Of a stretch of 64,000 nucleotides of DNA, positions 36,028 through 49,440 are shown in pieces. Positions within the stretch are counted from its first letter, which is position 1, and each line of letters starts with the position of its first letter. The position numbers were made by a program, and so were the translations under genes. Origin of the DNA: Zeugodacus cucurbitae (lineage: Eukaryota > Arthropoda > Insecta > Diptera > Tephritidae); NCBI RefSeq assembly GCF_028554725.1, contig NC_071668.1, positions 53,735,732-53,799,731 of the forward strand, given 5' to 3'. A model generated the notes under the pieces. It ran no database searches. It saw only the letters and a program-made list of their open reading frames with translations, and was not told the DNA's origin.

Positions 36028-36839
36028 AGCATTCATGACTTAATTTGAATGATTTCTAATATATGTTACAGAAAATTTTATATATTATACATATTGTCAC
36101 CTTCAAATCATTCTTTCAAATGATATTTTCAAGTATAAGGCAATTTATCGGAGTTTGGTGTTTTTTTCAAATAAAATGAGAAATGCTTTCAACAAAATTG
36201 AGGGAATTTATATAGTATATTTCATTAACAACGTAACGGAGTTTGAGTCACCACTCAGCTTTATTGGATCCAATAACAAAAGCATAACGCTGCGGAACCG
36301 TCATATTTGAAGCACATTTGCCCAAATTACGATTCCTATGCTTCGGAATATTTCTACTTATATCATGTATTTACCTCATCAATAATATGTTATTATTTCC
36401 CAATAATATCTCTTGGATGTTCAAAACTCAAATACAAAATTCACTATTGTGTATATCAAATTGAACAAGTTCCAAATGTGAAGAAGATCAGAGATATTAC
36501 ATATTCGGAGCTTCATTTACACTATGTCTTACGGCTATGAAGTTTTAACTTCAAAGACGGCTGCCTATTCAAATAGGCCATTCTGATAACATATGTTTCG
36601 GATAACTCAATTCAATGTATTCTTTATGTATTCCGAAAATTACGTTCATATTGACAGAACAGTTCTTATAATAGATAAGGCGTTTTTCGAACGAAATTTT
36701 TATTATTGTGACAATTTCTTTATCTAAATATATTTCGTATAAGCTTAATCGCTGTCCTTGGCGGTGTTCAATATGTGCTTTAAATAATTTACAATTGTTG
36801 TATTCAGAATTTGGACGTTTATTACTTCGAAGTAAAGAT
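36028..36839. other. Intergenic sequence, no gene seen
   Basis: AT-rich, with no recognisable gene. Short frames on both strands are unsupported. Confidence 0.45.
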
Positions 36840-37925
36840 GGCATCTGCAGACAAAAAAAGAAAGAGGCCGAAATGCGTGAGTATGAAGAGCTTGAGAAGC
36901 TGGCAGACAGAGGTAATGCTCGAAAATTTTAGGAAAAAATGAAGCGACTTAACGAAGGTTTCAAGACCGGAGCATCCTCATGTAGAGACCAAGGTGGTAA
37001 TCTGGTAACCGATGTCCAGGGCATACTGGGATTGTGGAGGGAACACTTCTCCGACCTGCTGAATGGCAGTGAAAGTACAACACCAGGAGATGGCGAACCC
37101 GATCCCCCAATCGATGACGATGGAACAGATGTTCCATTACCCGACCATGAAGAAATCCGTCATGATTGGGAAGGACCTCTCCGAGCCGTTCGATACCAAA
37201 CGAGGTTTCAGACAAGGTGACTCACTATCGTGCGACTTCTTTAACTTGATGCTGGAAAAAATTATAAGAGCTGCAGAGCTAAATAGAGAAGGTACAATCT
37301 TCTACAAGAGTGTACAGCTCCTGGCGTAGTAGATAGTTTCGTATATCTGGGAACCAGCATCAACAACACGAACAATGTCAGCCTCGAAATCCAGGGCAGA
37401 ATCACTCTTGCCAACAGGTGCTACTTTGGACTGAGTAGGTAATTGAACAGTAAAGTCCTCTCTCGACGAACCAAAATCAAACTCTACAAGCCGCTTATCA
37501 TTCCCGTCCTGCTTTATGGTGCAGAAGCTTGGACGATGTCAACATCAGATGAGACGACACTAGGAGTTTTCGAGAGGAAAATTTGCGCAAGATTTGTGTA
37601 TGGTCCTCAGAACATTGGCAAAGGCGAATACCGCAGACGATGGAACGATGAGCTGTACGAGTTATACGACGACATTGATATAGTTCAGCTAATAAAAAGA
37701 CAGCTGCTACGCTAGCTAGGTCATGTTGTCCTAATAGACGAAAACACCATTGCCCTGAAAGTGTTTGATGCAGTACCTGCCGGAGGAAGCCGAGGAAGGG
37801 AAAGGCCTCCACTCCGTTGGAGGGAACTGCGAAGAAGAGAGAGAAGGGGCGCACTATTGTCGATTCGGCTATAACCGGCTAAACGGTTGCAACGCCAATC
37901 ACATACATACAAAGATGGTTTTACA
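36840..37925 (+). pseudogene. Dead non-LTR retrotransposon, reverse-transcriptase part (copy 2)
   Basis: Same family as copies 1 and 3. Segment 36860-37160 encodes the linker between endonuclease and RT (EELEKLADRGN, FKTGASSCRDQGG, then LWREHFSDLLNG). An internal deletion then joins EEIRHDW directly to GKDLSEPFDTKRGFRQGDS, removing RT motif A. LEKIIRAAELNREG follows. Just after SVQLL a second deletion removes the YADD region, and VDSFVYLGTSIN-like sequence resumes at about 37330. The tail has KIKLYKPLIIPVLLYGAEAW, then YRRRWNDELYELYDDIDIVQ and a PAGGSRGRERPPLRW-like end at about 37775-37825. Without the YADD catalytic centre it is dead. Confidence 0.85.
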
Positions 37926-37929
37926 ATTG

Positions 37930-38520
37930 TACCTAGTATACAATGTCAGCAGTTTCGATGAGTCTGGATGCCTCCTCATTTACATGCTGTCTAAGCCTCA
38001 GTTCGAGAGACTTTGCAAGTTTGGTTATTTCGTTTACTGCTGAATTCACACCAAGATCACGGTGAAGGTCAGTAGATCTAACATACCAAGGAGCATTGAA
38101 TATACTTCTTAGTACGTTATTTTGGAAGCGCTGAATGGAGGCAATACAGTTTTCACTTGAGCAACCCCGTAGTTGAGCTCCATAGGCCACTTGATTATAT
38201 ATAAACAGCTTGTTTTCGATTGAAAGCGTGGATCTCCTACCGACTAGATGGTAAAATTTAGCAAATTTTAAATCAAGCTCACCCTTTTTTTTCTTGACAT
38301 GCTCTTTCCAGCAAAGCTTAGCCTCTAGGGTGCTTCCTAGGTACTTAGCATTATTGTGATGCGGTATAGGGAGTACCATTTATATAAATTGGATGGTATG
38401 ATGTTTTTTTAAGTAAAGTTTACGTGCATTGATTTGGAATCGTTTAATTTAATGCGCCACTTGGAAGCCCCTTTCGAAGTAAAGTCGAAAACGGCCTTTG
38501 AAAATTGATTTGGTTGAAAA
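37930..38520 (-). pseudogene. Dead jockey-type non-LTR retrotransposon, RT carboxyl part
   Basis: The minus-strand frame 38379-37933 (148 codons) reads KYLGSTLEAKLCWKEHVK, then LVGRRSTLSIENKLFIYNQ, YGAQLRGCS, IQRFQNNVLRSIFNAPWYVR and DLHRDLGVNSAVNEI. This order is typical of the end of the reverse transcriptase of jockey-clade elements (BS/X-like). A further piece with SKSMHVNFTLKK-like wording lies upstream at about 38400-38460 in another phase. It abuts non-LTR copy 2 in the opposite orientation. 5'-truncated and frameshifted. Confidence 0.85.
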
Positions 38521-40299
38521 ATAACAAAACAAACGATCCGATGAGATCATATCGACCTACTATATAACACATGATTGATCTGAAGATTTTTTAATGTTTA
38601 TGGGAGAGAGTCTAGCGCGATTTTCGTAGTAAAATATTAAAATTAAATGTATTCAATGGGATAAAATTATATAGGAGCGTCATATAGGTAAGAATTTTGG
38701 AGAAACCGATTTTTAAACAGAATATCATTTGAATTGTTTTGGTAAATTTTTTAAATTTTAATTGTAGTAAACTGAGTGTGGTTTTCCTCTCAAAACCTAT
38801 AACTATTTTCATGGTTTCACGAGAATTACAACAAAACATATTATATAGTATAAAATTATCCATGATCTAAGCAGAATATGGTCTGTTGTACGACATAAAT
38901 CATCCACTTCAGAAACGCTGCCACTTTTGTACACATTTTAAAAATTTTGAGAAAATGTAGAGAAAGCTACAACAACCACATGCCTTGTAACCTAATTTTG
39001 TATAAGTGGCCGTGCACACGCACATTAATAATGCGCACACATACACACTTCACACAAACATGTAAATGCACGACGTTCCAACTAATCTTTGTTGCTGCAA
39101 TTACTTGTGGTGAATGAGTGCCACTTATAATGTCATTGTTGTTGTTGCTGCTGTATTTGTTGTCATTTAGTGGCGGGGGTCTATAAAGTCATACCATAGC
39201 ATCGCATCCTGCGATATAATCTATATTTTATAGCTTCGACTGCAATAGAGTGTAGTTGTTATTGTTGCTCGTAAAGCGGCAACCAACCATCCAAGCAAGG
39301 GGTGGCTCATCGTATAATTTATAACAAAATTGTTAATTAGCTGCAACATCAGCTGTTCGAGTATAATTTATGGCTGCGTGAAATGTAAGGTCAAAATTTT
39401 AAGTATATGCACACAATGTAACAACAACAATACATACAAACACACAACAACAACATCATTGAAGCATGCTAACTTATAATGGAGTGCTGGTTGGAGCATC
39501 TAGGATGCGTGTGTGATGCATTGAATATGCACGCTTGCCATGTCATTCTACACGAAGGAGGCACGACCCCAACCCTTCGAACTTGTGCAACTAGCGGCCG
39601 TAACTCAGCGCTGTGCCTGAGGTATGAATGCATTAATTTTTTGATGAGGCAATTATGTGCATGCTGCTAATGCCCCCTCCAGAATTTTTCATATATCCTC
39701 CGTAATGTTGACGGTTACGGTGCTGTTGTTGGGCCCGCACACTTGATCGGTTTGACTGATGCAGTTGTTGCGTGACAGACTGAATGAGTGAATGACTGAC
39801 TCTATGAGGTGTTGAAAGCGATGCGAACAAAGGCAAAGCAGTTGCTGAAGGATGAGTTGAGTTAAGTTGCAGTCAATGAAAGTAAAGAGCGCATTGGTTA
39901 CCTATATATGTATGTATACATAAATTGTTGTTTATATACAGAGCTTTGCAAACATGGTGCGCGCAAAAGTAATCAGTTTTCCAACACGGATTAGTTAAAA
40001 AATTATCTAGAAAGGCGAGTATGGGACTATAAGTAAGAGAATCTATTCCTTTGGATCTGTACTGAAAAAATGTCTATGTCTTATTCTCATAACATACGAG
40101 GACGATTCGATAAGTACCTATCAGCTTTCATTCGCTTTCAGCCCGATGCTACCACAATCCAAAGGGACTCATTGTCCATTCTCATAGAAGGTAGCTTTGT
40201 GATAGTTGAGCTTAGACAAATGAAAAAGTCACACCTGAGTGGAATCAACTCAACCTCTTCAATGGTGATCACCTAATTGTGATCGTCGCATGTCGAATT
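38521..40299. other. Intergenic sequence, no gene seen
   Basis: No supported gene. It holds GTTGTTGTTGCTGCTG near 39135-39155 and ACAACAACA near 39420-39455, along with ordinary AT-rich DNA. Confidence 0.5.
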
Positions 40300-40800
40300 T
40301 GGATGAGCCGCGCCAGGTTCTCGAAAATAAGGTGGCTAAAGTTCATGAACTCGTATAGGTAGGCATCGTAAAAATGCGTTACTCATTTTTTTTTCAGAAA
40401 TATTTGGCATGAGAAAGGTGCTAGCGCTATGTGTGGAACACTAGATTTCATCCTGTAAACCTATACCGAAGAATTCGAAGACTATTCTATCAACAGGAAA
40501 AGTAGTAAACACAGTTTTCATGGAATAACTTGGTATGTCTACATCGACTACCTGTAGAAGGGCAAACCCAGTGATACTGCACTCTACTATGCCAATATAT
40601 ACATACGAATCTAAGTTGTAGAAAACATGCCCTATTTAGTGAAGGAAAAAGTGATCTTCCACCATGACAACGCACCAGCTTACAGCTCCGCATCGTCGAC
40701 AGCCAAATTTGTCGAATTAAGCAACAAAATGCTGTCCCATCCAATATATTTTCCTGATTTAGACACAAGCGAACTCTTATAGATTTAAGTATGATGTGTG
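40300..40800 (+). pseudogene. Dead irritans-like mariner transposase fragment
   Basis: Frames change often, but an FHHDNAPAYSS-like stretch at about 40660-40690 (the second catalytic-aspartate motif of mariners, HxDNAPxH) is followed by TAKFVELSNKMLSHPIYFPD at about 40695-40755. The latter matches the YSPDL segment with the third catalytic position preserved as D. Upstream, 'GKVVNTVFME' and 'LALC' pieces fit the earlier transposase. Several stops make it inactive. Confidence 0.6.
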
Positions 40801-43800
40801 TTCGATTCGCCAATCGGCCAACTTGACTCGAACTGACTCTTGGATTCATTTTAGACTTACTCTTCCTATCTCTCCCTCTCTCTGTTTAATTTTCATAAAA
40901 CCATAAAATATCAAATCTATATTATTTTTTCTATAATGCTATAAAATAAAATGAAAGCAACTGCCGCTTATGACAATTCCTTAACATACTTCATAGTACT
41001 TATAAACAGTGATTTGAAATACAGGAAATACACATCAAAGTTGGCTTATCTTCAAATTCACACTCTCACACCCAATGCTTATCTGCTGACAGCAGACACT
41101 CGCAAGTCAGTGGAAGCAGCAAATGCAAATAAATTTCAGTTGTTTATGAATCATAAATTATAAATTCGTCACAGCTTAAAATCACAGCCAGCAAATCTTG
41201 AGTCGTTTAAGTAAATAAGAAAATAAATTTAGTGTAGCTGATAAGAGTCCACTCGAGCGGTGATCAATCAAAGGTTTAATTCACGCCAATTCACGGGTCA
41301 AATTTTGACATTATCTATGAAATGCATGCATATTTTTCTTTACAAACACACATGCATACGAGTATTTGTGTACATATTATATTTTTAATGCTGCTCCCTA
41401 ATAAGTGTTATCAAATTTGAGTATGAAATTTTAGACAAGTTTATCGAAATCAAGCCCACGATGTCAGATAGCGTCATTCAAAATTATAATCAACAAACAG
41501 AGCAAAAATTTTAGATTCAGTCACGTTTCACAAATGTACATAAGTGCGTGTGTGCTCGCATACACGTTTCAAAAACATCTAATATTACGCGGTTTGCACT
41601 AAGTATCGATCCATCCTTGCCACGATCGACGTGCCGCAATCGAAAACAATAAACAATTTGTAAACATAATTTATATTTAACGTATGACTTTTCGATTGCC
41701 GCTTTCTTAAACTAATATGAACGATTAGGTTCATTTTATATTTAGTATTTTTAAAAGGGTATTTTTTCAGGGTGTAGTTATCAACTAGTTTGAAATTTTT
41801 TTATTCGAAATCGGTTCATCTGCAATTTTACTTGAATGAAGCTTCAGTATACGTGGATGATATCTCGAAATAACCAGCGGGGTCAAGTTAATATACTAAC
41901 TATTCACTATCATATAATTTCCACCATATAAAATAGAGGGTAATTGAACTGTTATGACGGTTACCATATAAGAATGTGATGATTGTCGGGTCTGCCGCTA
42001 ATTCAACAATAGCCCATGTTGCTCAATCGTTTCTTTCATAAAAAGATAACCTTTTTTTCTGTCTACAATTCACACTACTCCAAAGTACTTTCTTTACCAA
42101 CAGAGGATAGGTAATATGACCTAAGCTGTTTCTCCAACATCAGTGGCTTTAAGCAAGCCTGATTAGTTTTGGAAAACAGATCTGGGGAATCCTGAAAGAT
42201 ATTGGCAAGCCAATGAAGGCCTCATACCATATACGGTATATTTTGATTGATTTCAAGCTGCTCGCCCTAATTGTTGTTTATCTATCCGTAATAAGGTTAA
42301 TGGATTTGCTGGTTAAGCCAGAAGCTCCATAGCGCCATCTTTTAAATCGACAATGAATTGACATACTTGTTTCTTCTGAACACTACTAAAAAACTATGAT
42401 ATTTGGAACACCCGTATATACCTTATGATGAGCATTCATATAACTCGGGAACTTTCCAATAAACCCGATTTATAAATGCTTGTTAAATAATAGTCTGTTC
42501 CAACTGGTAATAAGTAAAGCAGAAATCATCCTGATTGTGATTCTTACTATACCAAGAGCTCCCAAAGAGCTGAATGTAGTGCCTGAATTTGATGAAAGAA
42601 GCCCTAACAAGTTTATTTCGCAAAATAACATATAAAAAGTTTTAAATACTTCAGTGAATAGGTATTCTTCTACGATGAAAGTACAATTTTGAAAGAACTT
42701 TATTTGTAGAACCTATACCCAAACTTACAAGACTTTTGCAGGGACTCTTGCTTGATAAAAAGAGTAATTCTGAAAGCTTATCTTTTCAGAACATGTAAAC
42801 AAGCTTACAGATTCTGGCGATTAGAATATATTCTTCGAAATATGAACATTTTTGGGACGATTCTAAGTAAGCAATTCTAAAACTATGTTTATTATTTAAG
42901 ATGATATGATTGCAAGTGTTTATTCATAGTTATATTTGAATAGAGAACAGTTATAGTATATGCCAAAGTCATTACTGGTTAATTACTGTCGCTTTATAGA
43001 TACACACTTAATGCTGTTATAAGTTTTGATTGATTATTCACAGCTATTTTATTTATTTTTTTTTAATTTACTAAAACAAAATAGAAAAGGAGAAAAAAAA
43101 ACCGCAACGATAACGAACTGCCATCAATCATTGTGGTATTTAATTGTCACGAATGACTCAATTCTGGCGGTCTTGCGTTTTGAATATTTATTATTCAACA
43201 TTTTCTACAAAATATATTTCATAAGTATATAGTATATACATATTTTGACTTTTTATTAGCACTGTATTTTAGGCACAACTTTACAACTTGACTTAAGCAA
43301 TTTTAATTTAGCTACACTATTTTTAACCTTTTTTTCTGGTGTTGTTAAATTAATTATGTCTAAATGCTATCAGCTCTGTGATACATACAACTATGATACG
43401 CACTCGTATATATAAATATATCTATGTAAATACATATACATATACATATGCTATATAAATATATGAATGTATATATGAATGTGCCGCATGCATTTGCGTG
43501 AAGTTAAAGTAATTTTGTCGGCTTCATGCCTGAAATGCCATAATGTGATGATGATAAATGATTTTAAACGCTGAGTGATGGTTGTTTCAACTTTGGCGGT
43601 TTTCAATAATATTAATTTTCTATAAATTTTTAACGTTGTTATTACATGGTCTACGATATTACGTTGATGACATGGAAACATATAAGACACTTAAAAACTT
43701 ACGAAGTTATATATATAGTATATACATATGTATATAAATTGTTATGCTATTAGCGAGTTTTGCTGTTATCTGCCGCTAAAGTTTTGTGTCTGTCAGTCGT

Positions 43801-46331
43801 CGGTCTATGGTACCACTGTTGCCCACAAATTAGCCATAATTTCTTGGTATTACTGACATTTTCATGGTGATTAATTACTTAATGAGTTTGCTTTTTAACT
43901 GCTCACGAAAAATTGCTTGTTAATGACATTTTTCACCAAAATACCCAAACCATAGCAAAATAAAAGCAACAGCGCTCAAATTGATTTCTTTTTATGTTTT
44001 TCGTCGCTGCGAGCATTTTACCCGTGGCTACTTTTTACAGCCGACAAGTTGCAGTTCTTCTCCTTCGCCTTAGTGTGGACTTAAATTAACTGATGCCACT
44101 TTATACTACTATAATTCTATTTTCTGATTCGTTGCGCGGCTTCGACTTCCTAGCCACCGTCCGCACACCTAACGTCCGATCACACTTGCCGTGCCACAGC
44201 TGACAAATGGTGGCACATTCAATACATATGTATATAGTACTTACATAACTACTGAAAAATTAAGCTCATATTTTGCTATTGTTGATTGATTGATAGATTT
44301 CCTGATAGATTTTCAGTTTTCACTATTATTTATGTTTTCTTTTTTACTTGAAAAGCAATTGCTCGATTATAGGGTTTTAAGTTAATTATTTGTTGAGCTT
44401 ACACATAAGCTGTTTTTCTATTTCCCCCCACTTGCTTCGTGTTTTTTACTCGTGTTTGAGGTTTTCGCAATGATTAATTGATAACTAATGATTTTTCAAT
44501 GCGCACAACAAGGTTGTTACAAAAAAAGGTGTACAAAAAGAATTTAATGCCATTACACACTTCATGAAAGCAACGGTTAAAAGCGACTAAAAAATTAAAT
44601 GGAAATAAACTTATTTTTAAGAATAAGTATGAGAGCAGTTTATTGTGTTTGTTATGACTTCTATTGAGTAAGAGGATTATTATTTTCTACTAAGTGAACT
44701 ATTTGATTGCTAATAACACGAGCATGATTATTTCAGCAAAATACGCTTTTGAGCGCTTTGATTTCAGAGTCATATATATGTACAATATTTTTTTAATAAT
44801 ATATACAATTATTGGAACAAGTTTTTAAAATTGAAAGTTTTGGAATTATAGAAACGAAGCACAAATTTGATTAAATTATTTAACAAAATAATTTGAATAT
44901 TTTATGGAATATTAAAAAAATATTTCGGTTTTTTTTTTCGAAGTAACTTTTTTTGAAGTATATAATTCTTTTCATATTGGATTGTCTGAAAAACAGGAAT
45001 TTATGTATATAGAGTTATTGAAAATATTTTGGTTATCCAATTTCACGTTCCGAACGTGTATATTTCGTTATCTCGAATACTCGAATCTAAAAATTATTGG
45101 TTACCATATTAATAATTACGGAAAATACTCTATAGGTATAACATTAATATACCATATATTTAAAAATATAATTTTTAGTTAGTTAAATATAAACAAGTCA
45201 TATAAGAATATACACCGAAAATATGTATAACGGAATGCAATGGTTTTGAGTTTTGAAAACCAACAATACCGCAATTTTACTGTTAAATAAATATTAAATG
45301 GGATTTTTATTTCCAAGAAGTACTTCTTATAACGTATTTTTTTTAATTATGCTTAGCTATCGAAAGCATTTCGATCTGAATGTTGAGATCCCAAACTTTG
45401 TGGACAAAAAAATACATTAAAAACGTTAGATCTTCCAACTTCTGCAGGAATTCTTTAAGATCCTTAACACTTCATTACAATTTTCGGATGTAACTTTAAC
45501 TTACGAGGAGTATGGTATTGCAAACTCTTCATAAACTATTTTTTAAGTTATTGAGGTATTTTGTATGCTAAGTAGTGCAACAGAATATTCAACTCTCAGC
45601 TCTAAGTAATTAATTCCAGCTCCCAGAAAAAACATAACATTGGTATAAATGGATAATAATAAAAGTAAAATAAATATATATGTTCGTATTCCCTCTTTCA
45701 TGGTTGTATTCCAGTGATGTTGCTGTTTTGTTGCATAAATTATTAGTCACCACTTAGAGTCACAATGAGTTTATAAATTTCGCAAATATCGATCATAATA
45801 AATCTAAGGTCGTAAAATACTTAATGATGGCTATAAAAATAAATGTACTTTGTTTAAATAGCAGATTACTGCGAAAAGCGCAGATAAATAATTGACAATA
45901 TTGCATAATAAATCAAGCTCAAAAATCGTTAGATACAAATGTACTGTTGTAAAAAAAAAATATTAAAAAACTGATAAGATTTTTACTGCATAATAAATGT
46001 AGAAATAACGATTTAAAACTGGGTTTGCAAATTTACTTCAAGCTTTATCGGCATCGGCGCTAATTATAGAAACAATTCGAAATATCTGACTTGGAAGCAG
46101 CAATGCCTGCTTTGTTGAAGAGTTTTATGCAATACGCTCGAAACAATTTATATTTGTTTAAGATGATTGTTTAGTTTAAATGCGGACCTAGTATATATGG
46201 ATCGGATATATATATATATGCATAGATCGGACCCCTGTGCCTTAACCACCGTACATTCTACGGTTTCTAGATTCACCTTGGTTTAAATATCGCCCTATTG
46301 CAAAGATGTATGGTTAAAATATGTGTATCTT
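40801..46331. other. Intergenic sequence, no gene seen
   Basis: 5.5 kb without a supported gene. It includes short CT-rich sequence near 40860-40885 and TATA/CATA microsatellite at 43405-43480 and 43710-43735. Between 42000 and 42850 sequence complexity is slightly higher, which may be mobile-element debris I cannot classify. The remainder is AT-rich and featureless. Confidence 0.5.
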
Positions 46332-46403
46332 GGGCTCGTCCGGGATTTGAACCCGGGACCTCCCGCACCCTAAGCGGAAATCATACCCCTAGACCAACGA
46401 GCC
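46332..46403 (-). tRNA. tRNA-Pro (anticodon AGG), copy 2
   Basis: 72-nt gene identical base for base to the copy at 7379-7450: acceptor GGCTCGT/ACGAGCC, AGG in loop TTAGGGT, intact A and B boxes. The trailer begins AAG and reaches TTTT at 46316-46319 read in reverse. First of three copies in an 0.76-kb cluster in the same orientation. Confidence 0.97.
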
Positions 46404-46562
46404 AATTGGGGTTTAGGCCACTTCAATATGAGGATTAGGAATAAAAAATATATAAAACTGAATAAATATTATAAATAGTTATGAATTCCTCACAGTTCTA
46501 TACATGACTTCGATTGTATAAACTATAATGAATATTATAACTATCAAAAAAGGTAGTAACTT

Positions 46563-46634
46563 GGGCTCGTCCGGGATTTGAACCCGGGACCTCCCGCACC
46601 CTAAGCGGAAATCATACCCCTAGACCAACGAGCC
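46563..46634 (-). tRNA. tRNA-Pro (anticodon AGG), copy 3
   Basis: Identical to the other three tRNA-Pro copies over all 72 nt. The trailer begins AAG and ends in a T6 run (46546-46551 in reverse), a strong polymerase III terminator. The spacer to copy 2 (159 bp) shows no similarity to the spacer on the other side. Confidence 0.97.
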
Positions 46635-47020
46635 AGTGGCACTCAAACTGCTAAGTAAACACGCTGACAGTCCAAAGACCATTACCCAATTTAGGCCAAG
46701 TTTCTAGTTTTTCTTTATTGGTCAAAGTCCAAAAAAGATAAAAAAAATAATTTGATATCGAAAAGCATTCGTTGGTATCACAAGCTGTTTTGAAGTTTCT
46801 TAAAGCTGAGTTGTTTCTATTCTCTATATACTCAATATTGAAAAACTAAATTTTAATTTCATTATTGTACAATAACAAAAATATGGGAAACGTACAAATT
46901 ACAATATAGATTATTTGCAAATACGATAAAATACTCTTATGATAAAAATTATACCAAATTTTATTATATAAGGTATTGAACATGTTAATTAAAAAAAATA
47001 ATAATAAAATATTTTCTCTT

Positions 47021-47092
47021 GGGCTCGTCCGGGATTTGAACCCGGGACCTCCCGCACCCTAAGCGGAAATCATACCCCTAGACCAACGAGCC
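47021..47092 (-). tRNA. tRNA-Pro (anticodon AGG), copy 4
   Basis: Identical to the other tRNA-Pro copies. The trailer begins AAG; T4 at 47006-47009 and T8 at 46991-46998 (in reverse) serve as terminators. The 386-bp spacer to copy 3 is AT-rich and unique. Confidence 0.97.
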
Positions 47093-48959
47093 AGATATAG
47101 TTAATCGGCTTAACAGCAAACAAATGTAAGCAAAGCAAAGAGAAAAAACAATATCAAAACCCGACTGATCATAGCTATTCGCTTTTGTTGTTATATTTCT
47201 TAATTCGTAAGCATATTTACTTGTAAATAGATACATCTGTGTTTCTTCGTTTCCAACAAACATATATACAATTTTGTCTACCACATTTGTTGTTGTTATA
47301 CATATGTATATGCAAGTATTTTTTTATGTCAGCAGTTTTCTTTGTGGTCGCTTTGCTTGAGCAGCAGTCTTTGGATACACTCACTTATCAGCAGTGTCCG
47401 ACCACAAACATTCGCCGAAACTTAGTCAAGCCAAGCCAAGCAGAGTGAAGTGTGTGAAAACTTGTTTGTTACAGTGGGTTTTTGCAGTAGCAAAAGCAGC
47501 ACGCGCAGAAGACAAAATGTTCATACATATGTAGATATGTACATACATACATATGTACATACATTAAATAGTGTTATAATATTTACTAACAGATTGAGGA
47601 GGATTTTACATATGTAAACTTTCTGACCTCTAAACATATATAAACATATTTATTATCACAGGGAATATATCGTATTCAAAACTAGTGGTTTTCCAAAAAT
47701 AATGATTGGAGTTGCCTATGCCAAATTATAAGGAAAGAAGAAAGTTGCTAGGTTGGATAAAGCCAGAAACATTAGAACTTTTCTGGCTATTCAGATCTAA
47801 CTTCCAATGGGGTTAATTGTAAAACAACAGAGTTCAAGACAAATATACCGAAATCAACTCCATTGGAATCCCTCTGTGTTTGTAAGACTAGTTGATTAAT
47901 GTCTATAGGTTTATGGTCTTCATTGACTGAAGAGCCATCTATGTGAGACCCTTCTTAGCTACCATTGAATTCGAAATATTTTCGTAAGTCCCACATTATC
48001 GCATTAATACTACTGTCTTTAGTCTTATATTTATAAATTCATAATTTCGTTTTGATCCACAATTTATGTGGTTTGAGTACCAGTCACAAGGTCCCTTAGA
48101 GTGGCTTTTTGAGTTACTTTACAACTAACTTAACAAAAATTACATTTCTTACGTATTATTTTTTAAAGAACTACACACATATATAATTCTTGATACATAA
48201 ATATTAACATATTAAAAATAAATATTTACTTTTGTAAACTTGTCATTACTTACTATACATATGTATATAATAGATAAAAAACAAGTATTTGAATATTTGC
48301 TTTTTAATTAAAGTGGTGCTTGTTGATTTGAAAAATTTAACTCTAAGTCAAATTACTTAAACTTGATTACATTAACGTAATTAGATAGTACTCGACCAAT
48401 TTAGCTTTTGAAATGTAAATGTAAGCAGTTATTATTTGCTTTACACTTAAACTTATACTTAGAAAACGATTGATGAGCTACAGTGGTCTCAAGCCGATGG
48501 AGATATTTGAATTGTAAACTAAAAATGGAATAATTTAAAATGTCTATATTGTAGTTAACTTAGCGCCCGTACTTGTGAGCATGTGTAAAATTAAATTTGA
48601 TTTAAAAAGATTTCCAATGGTGAATTTATAAATATCTTCGAACGATAAGATTATACGAGTGTGACTTTTAATGATATTGGGTTAATTTAATAACCTTTAA
48701 TTAATTACTATCTTAGGAAAAATGTATGAAAATACATAATTAATATTATTGTAGATAATCAATTTCATAAAATTGTTCTCTGTACAGTTAATGCTGGATA
48801 CAAAGTGAGTCTCGATGTATACTCACACGAGTTATCAAAAAAGTCCTCTTAGCACGAATTTCCATCTGCGTATCACTGCTGAATTCCAATAAAATTGCGT
48901 CATTTCAGAAACATATGGTTTCTGGTGATAAAAAATAGTTCATTAACAGCAATATTTAG
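47093..48959. other. Intergenic sequence, no gene seen
   Basis: No supported gene. TATG/CATA microsatellite lies at 47520-47560. The rest is AT-rich. Confidence 0.5.
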
Positions 48960-49440
48960 TGAAAACCTTAGTGATCGTATCGCGGTGAGCCGACATGGCC
49001 GACGTGAATTGTGGACAAACCAGGACTGACTATGTTTGGTGGAATTGGAGGATAGTCATCTACAATGAGATGGTTTTCTACGGACAACTCTTAATTCGCC
49101 TTTGGATTTGTTGACAATTAGAAGGAGACCATCATCGAAGCGTCCAGTGTGACCTTTTGGTAAGGAATTGTGTTCCACCAGAACAATGCGATAGTCACTC
49201 GACAGAGTTTATTTGGCATACATCGACCTTATAGTATAGTACCAAGTGATTACTATATGTTCCTGTGTACTACGAATGATCTATTGGAGAAAAATTCGCC
49301 AAAAAAAACAATGGTTTCTATGAGTATTTACCAAGCTTTGACGAAGTGTACTATAGGTTACAATCGTCGTCGTCGTCGGGTATGCTTTCGTCCGACCATA
49401 TTCCACAAAGTTCTTCGTCGCCCGGGTTCCGATTATTCTA
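48960..49440 (+). pseudogene. Heavily decayed mariner transposase
   Basis: Plus-strand pieces include VWWNWRIVIYNEM-like wording near 49035-49070 (compare the VWWDxKGIIxYE block of mariners) and VFHQNNAIVTRQSL at about 49165-49210 (compare HQDNARPH…TRQKL). The catalytic D in the latter has become N. Many stops and indels. A run of TCG repeats near 49362-49378 follows. Confidence 0.5.

Noticed and set aside
47520..47565. CATA/TATG runs resembling an array
   Set aside because: Simple microsatellite; no spacer-repeat structure, and CRISPR arrays are not expected in a fly nuclear genome.
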